Shown in pieces: positions 26,247-38,037 of a stretch of 64,000 nucleotides of DNA. The DNA is from JBDSLU01 sp963844435 (GTDB lineage: Bacteria > Acidobacteriota > Vicinamibacteria > Vicinamibacterales > Vicinamibacteraceae), in contig CAWJOG010000021.1 of assembly GCA_963844435.1 (NCBI GenBank), positions 372,001 to 436,000 of the forward strand. Reading direction: 5' to 3'. The notes beneath the pieces were generated by a model that saw only the letters and a program-made list of their open reading frames with translations, did no database searches and had not been told where the DNA came from. Within the stretch, counting starts at the first letter, position 1; each line of letters opens with the position of its first letter. The translations under genes and the position numbers were made by a program.

Positions 26247-27383
26247 ATGCTGAGTATCCCCACCCGGACCCCCGTGGTCCTGGCGGCGCTCGTCGTCGCT
26301 CTCGCGTCCGTGTCCGGTCCGTCCGCGCTCGCCCAGCGCAAGGACGACAAGGACAAGAAACCCGCCGAAGGGTTGACGGCGGCGCAGCGGCAGGAAGCGG
26401 CGCCCCTCGCCCGCCTCGCGGACGAAGTGATGAAGGGCGCGGCGCCGGGCACGTATCTCGTCACCGCCAAGGATCCGGCGTCCAAGGACGCCAAGGACAC
26501 CCCGTCCCAGGCGGTACCCGAGACCATCGCGCTGACGTGGCGTCAGGACTTCCTGAAGGCCCAGCAGGGCCTGGTCTTCGTGCCCTTCTCGGTCAGCCTC
26601 GAACCCGGCAAGATGACGTCGTCGGTGGCGGCCTACCTGCGCATCGCGCCCAAGGGCTCGACCGGGCTGCCCGCGCCCGCGGCGGGCGAGAAGGCGCCGA
26701 CCTACCCGTTCGAGGACGTCTACTTCACGGAATTGCGCTCGGCCGGCGCCGGTCTGCCGGTGCGCCTGACCCGCGCGTTCGCGGTGGCGCCGGGCACCTA
26801 CGACGTCTACATCGCGCTCCGTGAGCGGCCGAGCACCGGCGCCGCGGTCGACGCCCCGGTCAAGGTCGTGCTTCTCAAGCAGGAAGTGGTCGTTCCGAAC
26901 TACCATACAGACGAGTTGCAGACCAGCTCCGTGCTGATCGCCGACAAGATCGAGCCGCTCACCGCGCCCCTTGCGCCGGAGGCGATGAAGGAGCGTCCGT
27001 ACGTGCTCGGGGACAGCGAGATCACGCCGGCCGCCGATCTGAATTTCAAGAAGTCCGAAGAACTGCAGCTGGTGTTCCAGATCTACGGCGCCAAGCTCGG
27101 CGCCGACACGAAGAAGCCGGACGTCTCGGTGGACTACGTCTTCTTCCAGAAGGAAGCCGCCGGCGAGAAGATGTTCAACCGGACGCCGACGCAGACGCTG
27201 GACGACAAGTCGCTGCCGAAGAACTTCGACGCGGAGATGGGGCACCAGCTGATGACGGGTCAGGGTGTGCCGCTCCAGAGCTTTCCCGAGGGCGCTTATC
27301 GCCTCGAGATCAAGATCACCGACAACAAGGCCCAGAAGAGCGTGACGCGCGACGTGCTCTTCACGGTGCTCGCGGCCTCTTGA
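26247..27383 (+). CDS. exported hypothetical protein
   Basis: A 378-residue secreted or periplasmic protein. MLSIPTRTPVVLAALVVALA begins a signal peptide ending SALAQ. The mature chain starts with a lysine/aspartate-rich segment (RKDDKDKKPAE) and is otherwise beta-rich (TYLVTAKDP, VFVPFSVSLEPGKM, AVAPGTYDVYIALRER, QSFPEGAYRLEIKITD), suggesting two or three immunoglobulin-like domains. I recognise no catalytic motif or named family. It is followed 85 bases later by a TonB-receptor-like gene and may be an envelope partner of it. Confidence 0.75.
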   Translation: MLSIPTRTPVVLAALVVALASVSGPSALAQRKDDKDKKPAEGLTAAQRQEAAPLARLADEVMKGAAPGTYLVTAKDPASKDAKDTPSQAVPETIALTWRQDFLKAQQGLVFVPFSVSLEPGKMTSSVAAYLRIAPKGSTGLPAPAAGEKAPTYPFEDVYFTELRSAGAGLPVRLTRAFAVAPGTYDVYIALRERPSTGAAVDAPVKVVLLKQEVVVPNYHTDELQTSSVLIADKIEPLTAPLAPEAMKERPYVLGDSEITPAADLNFKKSEELQLVFQIYGAKLGADTKKPDVSVDYVFFQKEAAGEKMFNRTPTQTLDDKSLPKNFDAEMGHQLMTGQGVPLQSFPEGAYRLEIKITDNKAQKSVTRDVLFTVLAAS

Positions 27384-27468
27384 ACGAACCCGGCACGTGC
27401 GGTGTGGCGCAGCGGCCGGTCGCGTGACGAAACGGATACGGGTACGGTTCGATAGAGGAGGCTCCGCA

Positions 27469-29460
27469 ATGCCCTCACTCCTGCCGATCGTCCTGCTGAC
27501 GGCCGCCGTGGCCGGCCACGCGCCCGTGTCCCACGCCGGCCAACCGCAGGGCAGCCGACCCCGCTCGACGCCCGCTCCGGCCCGCAGCAGCACCGGCCAG
27601 ACGCCGGTGATGATCACGGCCAGCGTCTCATCGGGCTGGATCGAAGGGATCGTCACCGACGATCGCAACCAGCCGGTTTCCGGAGCGGCGGTGACGGCGC
27701 AGGGGCGCGACCTCCTCATCATCGAGACCGACAACGTCGGCCGCTTCCAGTTGCGCGGCATTCCGGCCGGCACGTATCTGCTGCGCGTCCAGGGCCGCGG
27801 CTTCGCCGCCTCGCGCCGGGAATTCGTCCAGGTGGTGCCGTCGCGCGGCACGCACTTCGACGTCCAGCTGCGGCGGGCGGCGGCGCCGGTGATGGTGCCG
27901 GGCGGCGGCGCGGTGCTGGCCGCCGGCGTCGGCCTGTCGCCGACCGCGGTGGAGACCGTCTCGACGCTGCCGACGAGCGTGCTGCCAGTCGCGGAAGCCG
28001 AGGCGGCCGATGCGGTGCCGCACGATCATTCGACGGCGGCGTGGCGGCTGCGGCACGCCAAGCGCTCGGTCCTGCGCGAGACGACGTCGCGCATCGACGA
28101 CGTCTCGCAGCTCGACGACGAGGATCTGTGGCGCTCGCTCGCGCGTCTCGACACACTCGCCGGCTGGACGGCCGGCGTCGGCCGTTCGGCAGCCTCCGCC
28201 GTGCTGAACGGCGCGCTCACGGGCCGCGTCCAGCTGCTCACCGCGGGCGCCTTCGATCAGCCGTTCGAGGCGTTCACGACCGACGACATGCCGGCCGGCA
28301 TCGCCTTCGTCCACCTCGCCGGCCCGCTCAGCACACGCACGACGTGGAGCGTCGAAGCGGCTACCGCGCGCGGCGGCGTCACCTCGTGGTTCGTCGGCGG
28401 CACCTACGCGACCGTCGTCGCCGACTCGCACGGCGTGGAGGTGCACAGCTCCTACAGCCGGCAGCGATCCGCGGCGGCCAGCGGCGTCAGCGTCTTCGGC
28501 CTCGAGGACGACGGCCGCAGCGCCGGCGGCGTCCAGGTGGTCGATCACTGGACGATCAGCCCGCGCGCGATGCTCGACGTCGGCGGCCGCTACGAGCGCT
28601 ACGACTACTTGCGCGATCCCGGGCTGTTCAGCCCGATGATCACGGCGTCGCTGTCGCCCGCGGCGCGCACCTGGGTGCGGGTCACCGCGGCGCGCGAGAT
28701 GAGCGCGCCCGGCGCCGAGGAGTTCGTCCCCCAGGCCTACGGGTCGCTGTCGCTGCCGCCGCAGCGGACCTTCTCGGCGATGGTCGCCGGCCTGCCGCTC
28801 GAAGGCCAGGAGACGCGGCACCTCGGCATCGCGCTCGAGCAGGACATCGCCACGTTCCGGGTCGCGGTCACGCACTTCCGCCAGAACGTCGACGGTCAGC
28901 TCGCCACGGTGTTCGACCCGAACCTGGCCAAGGGGCAGCGGCGCGCCGACCTGAGCCACTACGGCGTGGCCAGCGTCGGCGACTTCGCCGCCAGCGGCTG
29001 GGGCGTCGGTGTCAGCCGCCCGGTCGGGACGCACCTGCGCGGCGGGCTCGAATACCGTACGTCGGACGTCGACTGGCAGACCGGCGACGGGATGGCGACG
29101 GTCGGACTCGTCGCTCCGTCGGCCGTGCGGTCCGTCAACGAGCGGATGCACGACGTGACGATGCGCGTGGACGCGGCCGCTCCACAGACCGGGACGCGCG
29201 TGACGGCCGCCTGCCGCTACAACACGCGGTTCACGCGCGGCGCGATCGGCCACGACACGCCGGCCGGTGCGGTGCGCTACGACCTTCAGGTCTATCAGGG
29301 CATTCCGTACCTGAAGAACGAGATGGCGCAGGTCGAGCTCGTCTTCGGCGTCGGGAACCTGATTCGCAGCGCGACCGATACGGTCGCTTCGCTTTACGAC
29401 GAGCTCCTCGTCGTGCGTCCTCCGACCCGCGTGGTCGGCGGCGTCACCGTCCAGTTCTAG
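27469..29460 (+). CDS. TonB-receptor-like outer-membrane protein with carboxypeptidase-regulatory domain
   Basis: A 663-residue protein. AGAGGAGG lies 8 bases before the ATG at 27469. A signal peptide (1-26) is followed by a carboxypeptidase-regulatory domain (about 55-125: IEGIVTDDRNQPVSGAAVT, FQLRGIPAGTYLLRVQGRG), a linker, and a long beta-rich region with alternating hydrophobic residues and barrel-like strands up to the end VGGVTVQF. A classical TonB plug (TLRG, VLVDG, EVVRG) is not evident, so it may be a plugless or diverged receptor. It ends directly before a strong hairpin. Confidence 0.8.
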   Translation: MPSLLPIVLLTAAVAGHAPVSHAGQPQGSRPRSTPAPARSSTGQTPVMITASVSSGWIEGIVTDDRNQPVSGAAVTAQGRDLLIIETDNVGRFQLRGIPAGTYLLRVQGRGFAASRREFVQVVPSRGTHFDVQLRRAAAPVMVPGGGAVLAAGVGLSPTAVETVSTLPTSVLPVAEAEAADAVPHDHSTAAWRLRHAKRSVLRETTSRIDDVSQLDDEDLWRSLARLDTLAGWTAGVGRSAASAVLNGALTGRVQLLTAGAFDQPFEAFTTDDMPAGIAFVHLAGPLSTRTTWSVEAATARGGVTSWFVGGTYATVVADSHGVEVHSSYSRQRSAAASGVSVFGLEDDGRSAGGVQVVDHWTISPRAMLDVGGRYERYDYLRDPGLFSPMITASLSPAARTWVRVTAAREMSAPGAEEFVPQAYGSLSLPPQRTFSAMVAGLPLEGQETRHLGIALEQDIATFRVAVTHFRQNVDGQLATVFDPNLAKGQRRADLSHYGVASVGDFAASGWGVGVSRPVGTHLRGGLEYRTSDVDWQTGDGMATVGLVAPSAVRSVNERMHDVTMRVDAAAPQTGTRVTAACRYNTRFTRGAIGHDTPAGAVRYDLQVYQGIPYLKNEMAQVELVFGVGNLIRSATDTVASLYDELLVVRPPTRVVGGVTVQF

Positions 29461-29492
29461 GAACGAGCCCGGGCGACGCCCGGGCTCCGTTC
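29461..29492 (+). terminator. hairpin terminator after the TonB-receptor-like gene
   Basis: GAGCCCGGGC (29465-29474) pairs perfectly with GCCCGGGCTC (29478-29487) around GAC, and GAAC/GTTC extends the stem past one bulge. It begins at the stop codon. A T-rich run is lacking. The following 190 bases to 29685 hold no clear promoter. Confidence 0.6.
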
Positions 29493-29685
29493 CTGTCCCG
29501 TCCTCTCCTGCGAAGGTATTACCTCTCATCCGAACGCTTGAAGCGTGTATCCTGAGTTTTGGATCGCGTTCGGGATCGTGTCGCTCAGATCGCTGTAACT
29601 CGTTGTGCGACAAGAGGAAATCGCACGCGTAACCACGCGATTGCTGGAACGGCCTTTGCTACTACTTCGCCGGTCTCCCGGCTCA

Positions 29686-32663
29686 ATGGACTTCGGTCGT
29701 CTGATCAATTCGCTTCGCTTGGTCGGGCCGCGCGCCATCGTGCGCGCGCTCGTTCCGATCGTGGTCGCCGCCGGCCTTCTGGTGCTGGTGATCGCGAACG
29801 TACGCGTGCGCGCCGGCTGGCTCGAGGCCGAAGACGGCGTGCTCTGGGTGTCGAGCGCCGAAGGCGTCGTCGTCCGCGAACTGAGCCGTGACGGGGCCGG
29901 TGCGCGCGCCGGCCTGGCGGTCGACGATCTCCTCGTCGCCGTCGACGGACGCCGGGTCGACGTTCCAGCCGACGTCGTCGAGGCGCTCCACGCCGCGCGT
30001 CCGGGCGACACGGTCACCTACACCGTGCTCCGCGGCGGCGTGAGGCAGGGGCTCATCCAGCTGACGCTGCACCAGACGCCGTCCGGCTATCGCACCCTCT
30101 ACATGGTGCAGGCGCTGGTCGCGATCTTCACGCTGCTGGTCGGCTGCGCCGTGCGCCTGCGCCGGCCCGGCGATCAGGCGTCGCTGCACTTCTTCTGGCT
30201 CTCGGTGGCGTTCTTCGGCGTCTTCGGGTTCTCGTTCAGCGGGCGCCTCGATCGGCTCGACTGGGTGTTCTACTGGGGCGACGTGGTGGCGCTGCTGCTG
30301 CTGCCGCCGCTGTTCCTGCACTTCGCGCTGGTCTTCCCCGAACGGCCGCGGGCCTGGGTGCGGACGCCGGTCGGCCGCGCTGTGCTGCCGCTGTTCTACC
30401 TGCCGGCCGGTCTGCTCGGCGGGCTGCGCGCCGCGATTCTCCTGCAGCCCGCCGGCGTCTTCCAGCCGGGCCGGGACGGCACCAGCTTCACCACCGCCAT
30501 GGAGATGCTCGATCGCCTCGAGCTCGCCGTCCTCGCGGCCGGACTGCTCGGCGGCCTGGCGATCATGGTGCGCGCCCTCAGACGCGTGCGCTCGATGACG
30601 GCGCGGCGCCAGCTGCGCTGGATCGTCGGCGGCACGGTGATCGGCGGCGTTCCGTTCCTCGCCGGCTACGGCCTGCCGTGGGCGGCCGGATTCGACGCCG
30701 GCCCGCAGCTCGGCTTCCTCACCATCCCGCTCGGCTTCCTGCCGCTCGCCTTCGCCTCCGCCGTCGTCCGCTATCGCCTCATGGACGTCGAGGTGATCAT
30801 CAAGCGCACGGTCGTCTACGCCGCGGCGATCACGGCGATTGCCACCATCTACGCCGTCCTGCTGAAGCTCGCCGGCCGGGTCTTCGCCGACGCCGGCGGC
30901 CAGTCGCACACGATCATGGCGGTGCTCGCGACGCTGGTCGTGGTGCTGCTCGCGCCGCTGGTCAAGAACACCATCCAGACGCTGCTCGATCGCGCCTACT
31001 ACCGCGATCGCTACGACTACCGTCGCGCCCTCGTGGCGTTCGCCCGCGAGCTGAACACCGACCTCGACCTGCAGCGGCTCAGCGAGCGGCTGGTCGATCG
31101 CGTCGTCGACACGCTGATCCTCGATCGCATGTGCCTGCTGCTGACGCCGGTCGGCGACGAGACGCCGCGCCACTTCGTGGCGGCGCGCTCGGTCGGGTTC
31201 CTGCGCCCGCTGCCGCCGCTCGACGCCGCCTCCGGCATCGGCAGCCGCGTCCGCAGCGGCCAGACCGTCAACCTCGACGAGCCGTTCACGATGCGGCGCT
31301 TCACCGTCGACGAGGTCAGCCACTGGCAGCAGCTCGGGGTCCACTGCTTCGTCCCGTGCGTCTCCAAGGAGGGGACGATCGCGGTGATGGCGCTGGGCGG
31401 GAAGGAGAGCGGCGAGCCGCTCAACAGCGAGGACATGGCGCTGATCGAGGCGGTGGCCGCGCAGGTGGCGACCGCGTTCGAAAACGGCCGCCTCTACCAC
31501 CAGCTGCAGCTCAAGGCGGCCGAGCTCGACCGCGAGCGCCGCTTCAACGAGAACGTCATCGAGTCGCTCGACGACGGCCTGCTCGTCGCCGGCCTCGACG
31601 AGCGCGTCGTGCGCTGGAACCCGTCGCTCGAGCGACTCTACGGCCTGCCCCGCGCCGAAGCGGTCGGCCGGCGCCTCGACGAGCTGTTCGACGGCGAGCT
31701 GATCAGCGCCCTGCGCGCGCACCGCGTCACCGCCGCGGCGGGCCAGCCCTCGAACGTGTCGGTGCTCTACCGGGTCCCGATCGTGTCGCGCCACGCCGAT
31801 GGCGGACGGGCGCGCCTGGTCAACGTGGCCGAGGCGCCGCTGCGCGACGTCGACGGCCGCACCGCCGGCACCATCGTCATCCTCGAGGACATCACCTCGC
31901 GTGTCCAGCTCGAGGAGCAGCTCCAGATCTCGGAGAAGATGGCCTCGATCGGCCTCCTCGCCGCCGGCGTGGCGCACGAGGTGAACACGCCGCTCACCGG
32001 CATCTCGAGCTTCACGCAGCTGCTGCTCGAGGGCGCCGATCCCGACGATTCGCGGACCAAGCTGCTCGAGAAGATCGAGCGCCAGACCTTCCGCGCCGCC
32101 AAGATCGTCAACGGCCTGCTCAACCTGGCGCGGCCGCCGCAGACCGACGTCGGCCCGGTCGACCTGCACGCGGTGATCGCCGACGTGCTGTCGCTCCTCG
32201 AGCACCAGTTCCGCAACGGCAACGTCCAGGTGCGGAAGGATTTCGCCACCGAGGCGCTGATCGTTCCGTCGGTCGAGCACAAGCTGCAGCAGATCTTCCT
32301 GAACCTGTTCATCAACGCGCGCGACGCCATGCCCAAGGGCGGCTGGCTGTCGATCACGACGCGGGTCGAGGGTGGACAGGCGGTCATCGAAGTGGCCGAC
32401 ACCGGCGCCGGCATCCAGCCGGATCACCTGTCGCGCATCTACGACCCGTTCTTCACCACCAAGCCGATCGGACAGGGCACGGGGCTGGGCCTGTCCATCA
32501 CCTACGGGATCGTCCGCGAGAACGGCGGCGTCATCACCTGCGAGAGCGCGGAGGGCAAGGGCACGCTGTTCCGTCTGCTCTTCCCGCTGGCGCAGGACGC
32601 CGCTTCGCTCCGGGCGATGGGCCGCGACGCGGCCGACACCAGCCACCTCAAACAGGCGGGCTC

Positions 32664-32667
<4 letters not shown>
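29686..32667 (+). CDS. PDZ-membrane-GAF-PAS sensor histidine kinase
   Basis: A 993-residue inner-membrane kinase. Order: a membrane segment (about 16-38), a PDZ domain outside the membrane (about 45-120, VVVRELSRDGAGARAGLAVD, then DLLVAVDGRRVD), a block of six or seven membrane helices (130-425), a GAF domain (about 450-600), a PAS domain (about 630-750), then HisKA with the phospho-accepting His in LLAAGVAHEVNTPLTG and HATPase with FINARDAM, VADTGAGIQ, YDPFFTTKPIG and GTGLGLSI. The stop overlaps the ATG of the NtrC-type regulator (ATGA), its evident partner. An upstream GTG at 29605 is also in frame. Confidence 0.93.
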
Positions 32668-34132
<1,465 letters not shown>

Positions 34133-34215
34133 AATCGGCGCGTCGACGCCGGCGTCCCCCTTACGCCGGCGTGCCCGGGTCCTGTCGAGGTGACGATGAC
34201 TTCTCCCTGGCACCC

Positions 34216-34402
34216 ATGCTGTTCGCGTGGATGCCGTTCGGCATCTGTCTACCTTCTGTTCTGCATCCCGCCCCTGTTCTTCCTTCGGGCGCGCGTGCTG
34301 GACGACACGACTCGTGCGGTGTGGGCCCTGGCCATCGTCCTGGCACCGATCATGGGCGCGCTCGCGTTCGTGATCATCCAGCCCGGCCAGCGTGAGGGCT
34401 GA
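34216..34402 (+). CDS. small two-helix membrane protein, one frameshift
   Basis: Removing one T at about 34250 joins MLFAWMPFGI to VYLLFCIPPLFFLRARV and continues to AIVLAPIMGALAFVIIQPGQ, a 61-residue protein with two membrane helices joined by a charged loop. This layout resembles the phospholipase-D-nuclease N-terminal (PLDc_N) class of tiny membrane proteins, but no signature is decisive. It overlaps the following glycosyltransferase start by 11 bases. Compare the similar small gene at 37818. Confidence 0.5.
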
Positions 34403-36454
34403 CGGTCCGTCGGCGCGCCGGTGGCTGTTCGGGGCGGCTCTCTTCGCCGCGTCGGGGACGTCGCTCGTCGTCGCGATCGAGATGGTCACGCGGCGGCTGA
34501 TGCGGTGGCGGCCGATGCCGTGGCTGCCGGAGTCGCCGCTGGCGCTCGCCGCGCTGCCGCTGATCGCGCTGGCGGCGCTGCTGGTCGCGCACGCGCTGTC
34601 GCGCGACCGGGACGCGTGGCCGCGCCCGCCTCGTGACGGCGTCCGTGTTCGCGGCGCTGTTCGCCGCGGGCGTCGCCGTCCAATGGCAGCTGAACGCGCG
34701 CCTGCAGAGCGACGCGTTCTACTACTTCGCCTACCTGCGTTCGATCGCCTTCGATCGCGACGTCAACTTCACCAACGACTACCCGCTGCTCGGCCTGGGC
34801 GACAAGGCCTACCTGTGGCAGCCGCCGACCGTCACCGGCTACGCCCATACGACGTGGGCGATCGGTCCGGCCATCATGTGGGCGCCGTTCTTTGGCGGCG
34901 CTCACCTGGCGGCGCTGCGGCAGCAGGGGCAGGGCGTCCAGGTCGCGACCGACGGCTCCTCCTACCCGTATCGCCAGGCGGTGTGCATCGCCGGCCTGTT
35001 CTACGCGCTGCTCGGGGCGTGGTTCTCGATCCGGGCGGCGCGGCAGTTCTTTCCGGCGTCGATCGCCGACGACCGGCGTGGCGCTGGTCGTCGGCGGGTC
35101 GTTCATCCTGTGGTACGCGCTGGCGGAGCCGTCGTTGGCACATGCGCCGACGATGGCGGCCGTCGCGGCGTTCGTCTGGTACTGGACGGCGACGATGGGC
35201 CGGCGATCGCTGGTCCACTGGATCGGCCTCGGCGCGCTGGCCGGCTTCGCCGGCCTGGTGCGCTGGCAGAGCGTGCTGTTCGCGCTGCTGCCGGCGATCG
35301 AGGCGCTGACGGCGCTGTGGCGGGCCGGCCGCGCCCGCGATGCCGCGTCGCTCCGCTCCACGCTCGTCGGCGGCGTCGCCTTCACCATGGCCGCGGTCGT
35401 CGCGTTCACGCCGCAGATGCTCGCCTGGAAGGCGATGTACGGGCACTACCTGGCGGTGTCGCCGATCGCGCCGCAGATCATCTGGCGGCATCCGCACCTC
35501 GTCGACGTCCTGTTCGCGTCGCAGAACGGTCTGTTCGCGATGTCGCCGATCCTCTACGTCGCGGCCATCGGGCTGGTGATCTTCGCGCGACGACGACCGG
35601 CCGTCGGCGTGCCGTCGCTGGTCGTGGTTGCGGCGATGATCTACTTCAACGCGTCGGTCCAGGACTGGTGGGGCAGCGCCGGCTACGGCGGCCGGCGCTT
35701 CGACGGGACGCTGCCGCTGTTCGTGATCGGCGCGGCCGCGGCCGTCGAGCGATTGAGCACGCTCCTGGTGCGCCGTCCGCGCCTCGCGGCCGCCGCCGTG
35801 CTCGGCGGCCTGGCGATCTGGAACGCGACGTTCCTCGCCGCCGCGCGCGAAGGCGCGGTGACCGCGGGCGCACCGACCGCCTTCGATGACGCCGGGGCGG
35901 CGCAGGCGCGCATCCTGCACCGCTGGATCGGGCATCCGTTCTCGTACCCGGCCAACCTCTGGTTCGCGGCGCGCCACGGGGTCTCGCCGGCGCACTACGA
36001 TCTGCCGACGACCTCGTTCATGGGCGAGGCGATCCGCCCGTCCGGCCGGGTCGACATCGGCGGCGACGATCGCGCCTACCTGCTCGCCGGCTGGTTCACC
36101 CCCGAGCGCGAAGGCGGGTTGTCGTTCCGGTGGGCGACGCAGCAGGCTGCGATGTCGATCCCCCTCGGTTTCGCCACCGACGTCGATCTGCAGATCCGGT
36201 TGCGGGCCTTCCCGCTGCCCGGCCCGCCGCAGTCGGTGATGGTCGATACGGGCGCCGGACGCTTCGGTCCGCTGACGGTCGGGACGGACTGGCAGACCCT
36301 CGTCGTGGCGATCCCGCGCGCAGCGTTGCGGGCCGGTGCGAACCAGGTCGTGCTGACGTTTTCGCGCGTCGGCCGCCCCTCCAGCACGGGCGGCGGCGAC
36401 ACGCGGGATCTGTCGGCGGCCGTCGACTTCGTGCGCGTCAAGATGCACGACTGA
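34392..36454 (+). CDS. GT-C-fold membrane glycosyltransferase, two frameshifts
   Basis: About 686 residues after removing one extra base near 34632 and one near 35078. Ten or more membrane helices fill the first 450 residues. The first large loop has DAFYYFAYLRSIAFDRDVNF, the acidic loop pattern of ArnT/PMT-like transferases that take sugars from polyprenyl carriers. The last 200 residues form a beta-rich periplasmic domain (GRVDIGGDDRAYLLAGWF, then LSAAVDFVRVKM). The GTG at 34392 lies in the end of the small membrane gene. A truncated paralogue follows. Acceptor is unknown. Confidence 0.75.
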
Positions 36455-36460
36455 GCTGCG

Positions 36461-37795
36461 ATGATTGTCACGACGTGCGTCGCGCTCGCCCTCGTCCTCA
36501 GCTATCTGCTTGCGCGCGAGCGGTTCGGCCGGGCGACCTCGCTGCTCGCCGTGGCCGGCGTGGGCCTGGGATTGCCGGTGCTGTGGCTGGTCGCCGGGCC
36601 GGCCAATACCGGAGCGGCCGCGCGGCTCGTGGCGGGGGCGCTCGTGGCCTACGGGTGGGTGCGGAGCGCGCGGGGCATGGCGACGCCGGCGTGGGGCCGC
36701 GCGGCGGCCGGCGTCGGTGCCGGCTTCCTGGCGACGATGCCGTGGACCGGCGGCCCGATCGGCGGCGGCTTCGGCCTCGCCGACGTGCTCTGGTCGTCGC
36801 GAGGCGGGCTGCTGGCGACGTCGCCGGCGTTCTACGTGGGCGCGCTCGGCCTGGTCGCGCTGTGGCGGGTCGATCGCGCCATCGCCGCGACCGGCCTGAC
36901 GCTGCTGGCGGCGACCGCCCTGCTCGTCTCGTCCCGGGCGGCCTGGTGGACGGGGGCGTGGCCGTCGCCTGCCGCCTTCCTCGCGCTCACGCCTTACGTC
37001 GTCTGCGGTGTCGCCGCGTTCGTCGAGGTGTCAGCGCAGCTCGTCAGCCGCCGCCCCGTGTTCGCGGCCGGAGCGCTGGCGAGCGTGCTCGTCGTCTGGA
37101 ACGTCACGCTGATGAAGGTGGCGCAGGACCGCCAGTACCACTCTCGGCGATCCGGTCTCTTTCGCGGATCTCGGGGCGGCCCAGGCCCGGGCCCTGCACG
37201 GCTGGATCGGGCATCCGCCGTCGGCGCCGGCGAACGTCGCCTTCGCCCTCGCAAACGGCGTGCGGCCCGGCGACTACGACATCCTCGCGCCGAACCGGTT
37301 GCTGGCCGGCGGAAATACGACTGGCCGGGTCGATATCGGCACGGTCGACGGGCCTTTCGTCGGCGAGGGCTGGCACGTGGCGGAGCAGGACGGCGGCACG
37401 TCCTTCCGGTGGGCGGCGCAGTCCGCGTTCGTCGACGTGCCGCTGGACCACGTCGCCGATCTGATCGTGCAGGTCGACGCGCGGCCCTATCAGCCGCCGA
37501 AGGCGCCACCGCAGCAGCTCACCCTGGTCGTCAACGGCGTGCCGCACGGACCGTCACGCTGGCGTCCGGCTGGCACCCGGCCGTCGTGACCGTCCCCCGC
37601 GCCGCCTGGCGCAGTGGCGTGAACCACCTCGAGCTGCGCTTCGCCTACGAAGCTCGTCCGTCGGACGCGGGCATCCCGACGGCCGCGCACTTTCGGCCTC
37701 GATCGACGCGATCGCCGTCCGCGTCGCGGGCCCGGCGAGTCGGCCCAGGGTCGTCACGGCCTTGTTCGGAATCCTTTTACCCCTCGTTTGCGTAG
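36461..37795 (+). CDS. N-terminally truncated paralogue of the 34392 glycosyltransferase, frameshifted
   Basis: ATG 36461 is 7 bases after the previous stop. Membrane helices (TTCVALALVLSYLLARERFG; RAIAATGLTLLAATALLV) match the second half of the preceding protein, then the periplasmic domain matches closely (ALHGWIGHPPSAPANVAFAL, GRVDIGTVDGPFVGEGW, LSASIDAIAVRVAG). The segment with the catalytic acidic loop is missing, so enzymatic activity is doubtful. Coding frames change near 37143, 37555 and 37685, making the exact end uncertain. It could be a tandem duplicate in decay or a non-catalytic partner. Confidence 0.6.
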   Translation: MIVTTCVALALVLSYLLARERFGRATSLLAVAGVGLGLPVLWLVAGPANTGAAARLVAGALVAYGWVRSARGMATPAWGRAAAGVGAGFLATMPWTGGPIGGGFGLADVLWSSRGGLLATSPAFYVGALGLVALWRVDRAIAATGLTLLAATALLVSSRAAWWTGAWPSPAAFLALTPYVVCGVAAFVEVSAQLVSRRPVFAAGALASVLVVWNVTLMKVAQDRQYHSRRSGLFRGSRGGPGPGPARLDRASAVGAGERRLRPRKRRAARRLRHPRAEPVAGRRKYDWPGRYRHGRRAFRRRGLARGGAGRRHVLPVGGAVRVRRRAAGPRRRSDRAGRRAALSAAEGATAAAHPGRQRRAARTVTLASGWHPAVVTVPRAAWRSGVNHLELRFAYEARPSDAGIPTAAHFRPRSTRSPSASRARRVGPGSSRPCSESFYPSFA

Positions 37796-37817
37796 ATGAA
37801 GGTATCAGGAGGAGGGC

Positions 37818-38021
37818 ATGCAGATTTCCGTGACCGAGCTCGTGGCGGTTCTCGTCATCTACACGGCGTTGACCGGTAGCGGCCTGTACTGGCTCTGGCA
37901 TCGCGCCATGCGGACCAGCAGGCGAGCCACGTGGGCCGCGGCGCTCTTCGTGATGCCCGTTCCGGCTCTGATCGTAATGGGCGTCGTCCGCCCCGGCTGG
38001 CCGGACTGGTCGCGCCGCTAG
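37818..38021 (+). CDS. small two-helix membrane protein
   Basis: A 67-residue protein with an excellent AGGAGGAGGG ribosome site. Helix 1 is VTELVAVLVIYTALTGSGLY and helix 2 ATWAAALFVMPVPALIVMGV, joined by a basic loop (WHRAMRTSRR), ending WPDWSRR. Size and layout match the 34216 gene, but the sequences differ. It is followed by a converging kinase gene 16 bases away. Confidence 0.65.
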   Translation: MQISVTELVAVLVIYTALTGSGLYWLWHRAMRTSRRATWAAALFVMPVPALIVMGVVRPGWPDWSRR

Positions 38022-38037
38022 CGGCGGCGACGGCCAA

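Noticed and set aside
27397..27468. tRNA-like D-arm and TTCGA upstream of the 27469 gene
   Set aside because: The ends do not pair as an acceptor stem, and the TTCGA segment directly precedes a ribosome site and start codon.
29683..32646. Open frame of nearly 1,000 codons opposite the PDZ sensor kinase
   Set aside because: Low-complexity Arg/Asp/Gln composition and complete overlap with a well-supported kinase on the other strand.
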